11,487 nt of DNA, from assembly GCA_021808195.1 (NCBI GenBank), contig JAKBCE010000076.1:1-11487 (forward strand), written 5' to 3'. The notes beneath the pieces are model-generated. The model was not told the origin of the DNA and did no database searches. It saw only the letters and a list, made by a program, of their open reading frames with translations. The position numbers and the translations under genes were made by a program. The stretch comes from Pseudomonadota bacterium (GTDB lineage: Bacteria > Pseudomonadota > Gammaproteobacteria > Steroidobacterales > Steroidobacteraceae). Each line of letters opens with the position of its first letter. The stretch's first letter is position 1. Below are positions 6,302-11,487 of the stretch, in pieces.

Positions 6302-7375
6302 ATGCATACCCCTGACGCAACCCGCCGCCTGCTCGATCTGCTCCAGATCGACTGGCCGATCTTCCAGGCGCCGATGGCCGGCGTCTCGACGCCGCAGATG
6401 GCCGCGGCCGTCTCCAATGCCGGTGGGCTGGGGGCCCTCGGTGTCGGCGCCATGAGTGCCGCTGCCGCGGCGCAGGCCATCGAGACCTTCCAGGCGCTCT
6501 CGCAGCGTTCGCTCAACGTCAACGTCTTCTGCCACGCGCCCGCCCGGCCGGATCCGGCCCGTGAGGCGGCGTGGATCGACCGTCTGCGGCCGCAGTTCTC
6601 GGCGCTGCACGCGCACCCCCCGACCACGCTCCGCGAGATCTACACCAGCTTCATCGTCGACGAGGCGATGTTCACCACCCTCCTCGACGCCCGCCCCGCC
6701 GTGGTGAGCTTTCATTTCGGGCTGCCGCGGCCGGAGTGGATCCGGGCGCTGCGCGAGGCCGGTGTGGTGGTGTTCGCAACGGCGACCAGCCTCGCGGAGG
6801 CGAGGCGCTGCGTCGAGGCGGGCGTGCAGGTCATCGTGGCCCAGGGTTATGAGGCCGGTGGCCATCGGGGTATCTTCGACCCGGAGGGTCGCGACGATCG
6901 GCTCGGTATCGTCGCATTGACTCGGATCCTGACCCGCGCATTGAGCGTTCCGGTCATTGCCGCCGGCGGCATCATGGATGGCCAGGGTATTGCCGCGGCA
7001 CTGCAGCTGGGTGCCGCCGCGGCGCAGTTGGGGACCGCGTTCGTGGCAACGGACGAGTCGGCAGCAGATGCCGGATATCGCGGCGCCCTCGAGAGCGATG
7101 CCGCCTACCATACGGTCATGACGAACGTGATTTCCGGACGTCCGGCGCGCTGTCTCGCCAACCGCTTCACGGCCCTGGCGGCGCAGATCCACGCCGACGA
7201 GGTACCGGCCTATCCCATCGCCTACGATGCGGGAAAGGCACTGCACGGGGCTGCCAAGGCCGCAGGCGAATCCGGCTTCGGTGCGCAGTGGGCCGGTCAG
7301 GGCGCCCCGCTCGCCCGACGGCTCGGCGCCGGGGCGCTCGTGGCCGCACTGGTGCAGGAGCTGACGCTGAGCTGA
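6302..7375 (+). CDS. Nitronate monooxygenase, class I (2-nitropropane dioxygenase family)
   Basis: A 357-residue FMN enzyme of usual length with a TIM-barrel fold. Class I motifs appear in order: FQAPMAG (residues 21-27), SNAGGLGALG (38-47), NVNVFCHAP (72-80), VVSFHFGLP (134-142), AQGYEAGGHRG (180-190) with His188 as the likely catalytic base, the phosphate-binding IAAGGIMDGQGIAAAL (219-234), AAQLGTAF (240-247) and the C-terminal WAGQGAPLAR (330-339). The family oxidises alkyl nitronates, notably toxic propionate 3-nitronate, to carbonyl compounds and nitrite. I chose ATG 6302 because the usual family N-terminus follows within 20 residues; a TTG at 6272 is possible, and neither has a strong Shine-Dalgarno. 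It follows the FUSC gene by 42 bases and is probably co-transcribed. The true substrate may differ, as many members are annotated only by homology. Confidence 0.92.
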   Translation: MHTPDATRRLLDLLQIDWPIFQAPMAGVSTPQMAAAVSNAGGLGALGVGAMSAAAAAQAIETFQALSQRSLNVNVFCHAPARPDPAREAAWIDRLRPQFSALHAHPPTTLREIYTSFIVDEAMFTTLLDARPAVVSFHFGLPRPEWIRALREAGVVVFATATSLAEARRCVEAGVQVIVAQGYEAGGHRGIFDPEGRDDRLGIVALTRILTRALSVPVIAAGGIMDGQGIAAALQLGAAAAQLGTAFVATDESAADAGYRGALESDAAYHTVMTNVISGRPARCLANRFTALAAQIHADEVPAYPIAYDAGKALHGAAKAAGESGFGAQWAGQGAPLARRLGAGALVAALVQELTLS

Positions 7376-7406
7376 GCGCGCTCGGGTGCCGCCACGCTGG
7401 CGCCGG

Positions 7407-7772
7407 TCACTGCAGATGGAACGGCATGCACCACTGCGAGAGCACGCGCGCGATGCAATCGGCCTGCGACTGGCTCGCCCAGGACGGCACGTCACCACTC
7501 GGGATCGGCAAAATCAATTGCAACAGCACGTCGCCGGTCTTCCTCAGCGCCGGCAGGACTCGCGCCGAGAGCTCAGGGGGAGCAGCCCGGGCCTTCGTGC
7601 GCGCCGCAGCGTGTGGTGCCGGTGGCCCTTGCGCCAGGGTCTGACGGTCCTCCGACCGGGGGTTCGCCGTGTTCGGCAGCGTTGCACATCCGCTCAGGCA
7701 GCCGATCACGACGCCGGCTGCGAGCAGTGCGATCAGGCCACGGCCCGCCGCTTCTCGCCCGTTGTTGCGCAT
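7407..7772 (-). CDS. Small predicted lipoprotein of unknown function
   Basis: A 121-residue protein not recognised as any named family. A very good Shine-Dalgarno (GGAGG, seven bases before ATG 7770-7772) fixes the start. The N-terminus has basic residues, a hydrophobic core (LIALLAAGVVIG) and a lipobox LSGC with lipidated Cys at residue 29. Ala follows the Cys, with no Asp at +2, so the outer membrane is the likely location. Residues 30-70 are Pro/Ala/Arg-rich and probably disordered. The C-terminal ~50 residues look folded: a helix-like LPALRKTGDVLLQLILPIP, then Cys106 and Cys115 in ADCIARVLSQWC, which could form a disulfide. The gene converges with the nitronate monooxygenase gene (31-base gap) and diverges from the DUF899 gene. 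The ribosome site and lipobox make it a real gene; its job is unknown. Confidence 0.75.
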   Translation of the reverse strand: MRNNGREAAGRGLIALLAAGVVIGCLSGCATLPNTANPRSEDRQTLAQGPPAPHAAARTKARAAPPELSARVLPALRKTGDVLLQLILPIPSGDVPSWASQSQADCIARVLSQWCMPFHLQ

Positions 7773-7895
7773 CCGTTCACCTCCGGCAGCGATCCGCCCG
7801 CCGAGCGCGGCGGTTGCGTCCCGCCGCATGAACCTCAAGCTCCAGCGCCAGCCCCACTGTGCCGCGACCAGCGCGCCTCGACCCGATAGTACACC

Positions 7896-7910
7896 CGACG
7901 TCACACGTCG
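7896..7910. promoter_or_regulatory. Inverted repeat between lipoprotein and DUF899 genes, possible operator
   Basis: CGACGT and ACGTCG are perfect 6-base arms around CAC, in the middle of the 239-base gap between two divergent genes (starts at 7772 and 8012). This is a plausible site for a regulator controlling one or both. The rest of the gap shows no clear promoter hexamers and no gene. Confidence 0.3.
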
Positions 7911-8011
7911 AAACACCACGGTTCGGTTCGGCGTGGGCTTTCCGGCGCGTCTGCGTTCATGCATCATCGTCCAGCCCGACCCGCTTCAGGGTCGACGCGG
8001 AGGATCCCGTC

Positions 8012-8722
8012 ATGACCTCGATGACCACGGAACTCACTCCCGCGGCACGGTTGGCAGGTGCCCAGCCCCTGCAGTTTCCCAACGAGAGCGCCGAATACCG
8101 AGCGCAGCGCACCGCCCTGCTCGCCGAGGAGATCGAATTGCGCCGGCACATCGAGCGGGTCGCCGCGCTGCGCCGCGCGCTGCCCCCCGGCGGAGTGGTT
8201 CGCGGGGACTACCGCTTCGAGGGCGAGGACGGCGTGACGGATTTCGCGGGTCTGTTCCGCGGTCATCCAACCCTGGTGGCCTACAGTTACATGTTCGGTC
8301 CGCAGCGCGAGCGACCCTGCCCCATGTGCACGAACCTGCTCGGTGCCTGGGAAGGCAATGCCGCGGACATCGCTCAGCACGCCTCGCTCGTCGTGATCGC
8401 CCGTTCACCGATCGAACGGCTGCTCGCCTGGAAGCAGACCCGCGGGTGGCGCAATCTGCGTCTGTACTCGGACCTCAACGGCGCCTACTCGCGCGATTAC
8501 TTCGCGGTCTCTTCCGAGGGCGAGGATATTCCGGCCCTGAACGTGTTCACGCGGCGCGACGGCACGCCGCGTCACTTCTGGTCAGGTGAAATGACCTTCG
8601 CCACCGCCGATCCGGGCCAAGACCCCCGCGGGGCACCGGATCCGGCGCCGATGTGGATGGTGCTCGACTGCACCCCGGAGGGCCGCCCGGCCCACTGGTA
8701 CCCCCGGCTCGAATACCCCTGA
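8012..8722 (+). CDS. DUF899 family thioredoxin-like protein
   Basis: A 236-residue soluble protein with no signal peptide. GGAGGA at 7999-8004 lies seven bases before ATG 8012; an in-frame ATG three codons later is an alternative. The family N-terminus is clear: FPNESAEYRAQRTALLAEEI (residues 22-41), a charged helix, then RRALPPGG (54-61). The thioredoxin-like part has LVAYSYMFGP (88-97), a CPMC motif at 103-106, VVIARSP (127-133) and RGWRNLRLYSDLNG (144-157). It ends in LDCTPEGRPAHWYPRL (218-233), the family's typical C-terminus. The CxxC suggests a thiol-disulfide or peroxiredoxin-like role in the cytoplasm, but no activity is established for the family as far as I know. It stands alone, divergent from the lipoprotein gene and convergent with the efflux genes. 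Confidence 0.9.
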   Translation: MTSMTTELTPAARLAGAQPLQFPNESAEYRAQRTALLAEEIELRRHIERVAALRRALPPGGVVRGDYRFEGEDGVTDFAGLFRGHPTLVAYSYMFGPQRERPCPMCTNLLGAWEGNAADIAQHASLVVIARSPIERLLAWKQTRGWRNLRLYSDLNGAYSRDYFAVSSEGEDIPALNVFTRRDGTPRHFWSGEMTFATADPGQDPRGAPDPAPMWMVLDCTPEGRPAHWYPRLEYP

Positions 8723-8752
8723 TCGCTCGGCGCAGACCCCGGCGCCGCCGAT

Positions 8753-8789
8753 CGGGACGCGTCGGCCCTGCGCGGCCGCACGCGTCCCG
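8753..8789. terminator. Strong hairpin at a convergent gene junction, likely bidirectional terminator
   Basis: CGGGACGCGT pairs with ACGCGTCCCG (10 pairs). Inside it CGGCC pairs with GGCCG (5 pairs), with a single bulged C and a 6-base loop. It lies 30 bases after the DUF899 stop and 6 bases from the stop of the convergent efflux channel gene. Neither flank has a U-tract, so termination may be imperfect or Rho-aided. Confidence 0.55.
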
Positions 8790-8795
8790 CCTCAC

Positions 8796-10268
8796 CTAAC
8801 GTCGCAGCGCCGCCAGATCGTTCTTCGGCAGCGGCGCGACTTCCCAGCCGCCGCCGAGGGCTTGGTACACCGCCACCAGGCTGGTGGCCGTCGCCGTCCG
8901 ATCGGCTGCGAGCGCATCCTCGGCCTGCAGTTGCGTCCGCTCAGCATCGAGCACCGCCAGGAACCCGACCATGCCGCCACGGTAGCGGACCGTGGCCAGA
9001 TGCGCCGCGAGCGCGCTCGCCCGGGCCGCATCCGCGGCATTACGCTGCTGAGCGAGGTCACGCGCATGGGTCACCAGCGCATCCTCGGTCTGCTCGAGCG
9101 CATGCAGCACGGTGCGCCGATACTCATCGAGGGCCACGACTTCCCCGGCGCGCGCGCTCGCGATCTCCTCGTGGACGCGCCCGAGATCGAACGCCGCCCA
9201 GGAGATCCCTGGTCCGATCGAGTAGGCCCGTGCGCCCGAAGTGCCCAGGCCCGAGAGCGACACCGCGCTGTAGCCGATGTTCCCGGTGAAGGTGACTTTC
9301 GGAAACAAGTCGGCGATCGCCACTCCGACGAGGTCCGTCGATTGCGCGAGATTCATCTCCGCGGCCCGGATGTCCGGACGCCGGCGCAGCATCTGCGCCG
9401 GGCTGCCCACCGGGACGATGCGCGGCAGATGCGGCAGCGGATGCGGTTTGCGCAGCAGCGCATCCAGCGCATCGGGCTGACGGCCGAGCAGCACACCGAG
9501 GCGGTGCATCGAGCGGCTCACGGCGGCCTGCAGCGGCGAGATGCTCGCCAGCGTCGTACTGAGCTGCGCCTGGGCGCGTGCCACGTCGAGTTCGGTGCCG
9601 CTGCCCGCGTTCAGCTGCGCCCGCGTCAGTTCGAGTGCCTGCTGTTCGATGCGCACGTTGGCGCGTGCCACCGCGAGTTCGCTCTGCTCGCCCCGGAGTT
9701 CGAAGTAATTGCGCGCCACCGCGGCAATCACCGACACCTGCGCATCGTGCAGGTTCGCAATCCGGCGCTCCAGTGCCGCGTTGCGCGCCTCGATGCCGCG
9801 GCGGACGCCGCCGAAGAAGTCGAGCTCCCAGACGGCATCGAAACCGGCGTCGTACGCGCTGGTGGAATACGCGGTGCCGAAGGGATTCGAGGCGGCGGCC
9901 ACACGCTGCTTCGTATAGCCGCCCGCCGCGGTCACGGTCGGAACGAGCTGAAAGCGCGACTCGTCCCGCAGCGCCCGCGACTGCATCAGCCGGCCGAGCG
10001 CGATGCGCAGACTGTAGTTGGCGCGCAGCGAGGTGCTCACCAGGTGGTCGAGGGTCGGGTCCTGGAACTGCTTCCAGAACGCCACCTCGACGTTCCGGCT
10101 CGAGTACGGTGCGGCCGTGGCCGCGGTGAACCGTGCCCCGAGCGGTGTCTTCGGACGCACGTAATTCGGACCCACCATGCACCCGGACAGCACCGTCAGG
10201 GCGAGACCTAGCGGCAGCAGCATCCTCATGCTGCGCGCCAGCGAAGTGGACGGATGATGATCACGCAT
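8796..10268 (-). CDS. RND efflux outer-membrane lipoprotein, NodT/OprM family
   Basis: A 490-residue outer-membrane channel of tripartite efflux pumps, with the family's usual length. The signal peptide ends in the lipobox LSGC with lipidated Cys30, followed by MVGPNYVRP, the classic start of mature NodT/OprM proteins. Two outer-membrane efflux repeats follow, with family motifs such as YDAGFDAVWELDFFGGVRR in the first half and RRRPDIRAAEMNLAQSTDLVGVA in the second. It forms a trimer whose beta-barrel spans the outer membrane and whose alpha-helical tunnel docks with the pump. The start ATG at 10266-10268 overlaps the pump gene's stop by 8 bases (ATGCGTGA) and has AGGAG seven bases upstream within the pump gene, so the two are translationally coupled. 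Later Met codons at residues 14 and 16 are less likely. Substrates are unknown. Confidence 0.95.
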   Translation of the reverse strand: MRDHHPSTSLARSMRMLLPLGLALTVLSGCMVGPNYVRPKTPLGARFTAATAAPYSSRNVEVAFWKQFQDPTLDHLVSTSLRANYSLRIALGRLMQSRALRDESRFQLVPTVTAAGGYTKQRVAAASNPFGTAYSTSAYDAGFDAVWELDFFGGVRRGIEARNAALERRIANLHDAQVSVIAAVARNYFELRGEQSELAVARANVRIEQQALELTRAQLNAGSGTELDVARAQAQLSTTLASISPLQAAVSRSMHRLGVLLGRQPDALDALLRKPHPLPHLPRIVPVGSPAQMLRRRPDIRAAEMNLAQSTDLVGVAIADLFPKVTFTGNIGYSAVSLSGLGTSGARAYSIGPGISWAAFDLGRVHEEIASARAGEVVALDEYRRTVLHALEQTEDALVTHARDLAQQRNAADAARASALAAHLATVRYRGGMVGFLAVLDAERTQLQAEDALAADRTATATSLVAVYQALGGGWEVAPLPKNDLAALRR

Positions 10269-11487
10269 GATGGGGCTCCTGGGTGAGCAGCTTCTCCTCT
10301 GCCCTCTTCCGGTCGGTGATTCTTCGCACCAGCACGTAGAACACCGGCGTCAGCAGCAACCCGAAGAAGGTCACTCCGAGCATGCCGGCGAACACCACGG
10401 TGCCGAGCGCATGGCGTATTTCGGCGCCGGCGCCGCTCGCCAGCACCAGCGGGACGACGCCCATGATGAAGGCGAACGAGGTCATGAGGATCGGGCGCAG
10501 CCGCAGGTGCGCCGCCTCCAGTACCGCCGTGACGGTATCGCGGCCATGCTCCTCCTGCAGGTGTTTGGCGAACTCCACGATCAGGATCGCGTTCTTGCAC
10601 GCCAGTCCCACCAGCACGACCAGCCCGACCTGCGTGAAGATGTTGTTCGTGCCGTGATCGAGCCACACGCCCGTGATCGCCGCGAGCAGACACATCGGCA
10701 CGATCAGGATGATCGCCAGCGGCAAGCTCAGACTCTCGTACTGTGCGGCGAGCACCAGGAACACGAACAACGCGCACAACGGGAAGACGATCTCACTGGT
10801 GTGGCCGGAGATCAGCTGCTGGTACGACAAACCGGTCCACTCGAAGTGCATGCCCCGCGGCAGCGTCCGATCGAGAATCGCGGTCATGGCCGCCTGCGCC
10901 TGTCCGGAGCTGTATCCGGGCGCCGGTCCGCCGTTGATGTCGGCTGACCGGTAGCCGTTGTAGCGTTGCACGATGTCCGGGCCGAACGTGCGATGGACGG
11001 AGAGGATCGACCCGAGCGGGACCATCTGACCCGCATCATTGCGCGTCTGCAGCGTCGCGATGTCGCTGATGTGCGAACGATACGGTGCATCGGCTTGCGC
11101 CAGCACCTCATAAGTGCGCCCGAAGCGGTTGAAATCGTTGATGTAATCCGAGCCCAGATAGACCTGCAGCGTGCGGAAGACATCCTCGAGGTTCACATGC
11201 TCCTGCATCACCTTGGTGCGGTTGACGTTCACCTTCAGCTGCGGCACGTTGATCTGGTACGTGCTGAACAGCCCGGCGAGCGCCGGGTTGCGGTAGCCCT
11301 GCGCCAGCGCCTTCTGCACCGCGTCGTAGAGCGCCGTGGACCCCAGATCGCCGCGGTCCTCGACGTTCAGCTGGAAGCCGCCGAGCGTGCCGAGGCCGAG
11401 GATCGGCGGCGGCGGGAACACCACCACCATGCCGCCCTGGATCGCCGCGAGCTTGCGGTTCAGCGCCGCGGCGATCGCCGGGGCGGA
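10261..11487 (-). CDS. RND efflux pump inner-membrane subunit, HAE1 (AcrB/MexB) family, 5' truncated by window
   Basis: The last 408 residues of a pump that is ~1040 residues in full; the reading frame stays open to the right edge. The visible part starts near the second periplasmic porter region (KLAAIQGG, then FPPPPILGLGTLGGF) and runs through the second membrane half. Diagnostic motifs are LAAQYESLSLPLAIILIVP, VGLACKNAILIVEFAKHLQEE, RLRPILMTSFAFIMGVVPL and GAGAEIRHALGTVVFAGM, followed by LLTPVFYVLVRR and a short charged C-terminal tail. HAE1 pumps use the proton gradient to expel drugs, dyes and detergents via a periplasmic adaptor and an outer-membrane channel. The channel gene follows at once, with an 8-base overlap. 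The adaptor gene would be expected upstream, outside the window. The proton-relay Asp pair lies in the missing half, so substrate class cannot be judged. Confidence 0.97.
   Translation of the reverse strand, partial: SAPAIAAALNRKLAAIQGGMVVVFPPPPILGLGTLGGFQLNVEDRGDLGSTALYDAVQKALAQGYRNPALAGLFSTYQINVPQLKVNVNRTKVMQEHVNLEDVFRTLQVYLGSDYINDFNRFGRTYEVLAQADAPYRSHISDIATLQTRNDAGQMVPLGSILSVHRTFGPDIVQRYNGYRSADINGGPAPGYSSGQAQAAMTAILDRTLPRGMHFEWTGLSYQQLISGHTSEIVFPLCALFVFLVLAAQYESLSLPLAIILIVPMCLLAAITGVWLDHGTNNIFTQVGLVVLVGLACKNAILIVEFAKHLQEEHGRDTVTAVLEAAHLRLRPILMTSFAFIMGVVPLVLASGAGAEIRHALGTVVFAGMLGVTFFGLLLTPVFYVLVRRITDRKRAEEKLLTQEPHHA

Noticed and set aside
7390..7402. Small hairpin CGCCA-CGC-TGGCG between the nitronate monooxygenase and lipoprotein genes
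   Set aside because: Only five continuous pairs and no U-tract; too weak to call a terminator.
6068..7498. Minus-strand open frame (476 codons) opposite the FUSC and nitronate monooxygenase genes
   Set aside because: Antisense to two well-supported genes and very Arg/Gly-rich; a shadow of GC-rich codon usage.
8862..10211. Long plus-strand open frame (449 codons) opposite the efflux channel gene
   Set aside because: It is antisense to a clearly real NodT-family gene. Its translation is rich in Arg, His and Gly with no domain pattern, as expected for a mirror frame in GC-rich DNA.
1..11487. Defence system, prophage, insertion sequence or CRISPR array
   Set aside because: No transposase, integrase, phage or effector genes and no regular repeat-spacer pattern; every recognised gene belongs to an ordinary chromosomal family. 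The SRAP gene alone is not evidence of a defence island.

Overview
The window is GC-rich, densely packed chromosomal DNA from a Gram-negative bacterium. Outer-membrane lipoproteins, a tripartite RND efflux system, an OpgC-type membrane acyltransferase and a tryptophan-halogenase-family flavoprotein followed by a secreted protein suggest a high-GC proteobacterium. A gammaproteobacterium of the Xanthomonadales/Nevskiales/Steroidobacter type is my best guess, but it is an inference from gene content, not from a marker gene. I see no rRNA, tRNA, CRISPR array, insertion sequence, integrase or phage gene, and no clear change of base composition.

Layout. (1) 1-1655, minus: a flavin-dependent halogenase family gene, followed by the first codons of a gene for an exported protein that runs off the left edge. 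(2) 1805-3085, plus: a CPA2/CHX-like cation:proton antiporter, divergent from the halogenase. (3) 3180-5186, minus: a divergent SRAP (YedK/HMCES-like) protein with OpgC upstream of it on the same strand; the antiporter and SRAP genes converge on two GC-rich hairpins. (4) 5187-5662: the only long gene-free stretch, lying between divergent opgC and FUSC genes. (5) 5663-7375, plus: a short FUSC-family membrane protein and a class I nitronate monooxygenase, probably co-transcribed. (6) 7407-7772, minus: a small unrecognised lipoprotein. (7) 8012-8722, plus: a DUF899 thioredoxin-like protein, divergent from the lipoprotein. (8) 8796-11487, minus: a NodT/OprM-type outer-membrane channel translationally coupled to the C-terminal part of an HAE1-family RND pump, converging with the DUF899 gene on a 15-pair hairpin.

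How they fit together. Most transcription units hold one or two genes, and much of the content concerns envelope and stress functions: efflux (RND plus outer-membrane channel, FUSC), ion homeostasis (antiporter), periplasmic glucan or membrane acylation (OpgC), detoxification or redox (NMO, DUF899) and possible DNA repair (SRAP). I find no convincing new multigene system. The points most worth a second look are the SRAP homologue, which keeps its Cys2 but lacks the other catalytic residues; the halogenase, which seems to lack the tryptophan-binding lid; the unknown lipoprotein; and several perfect inverted repeats in divergent promoter regions.
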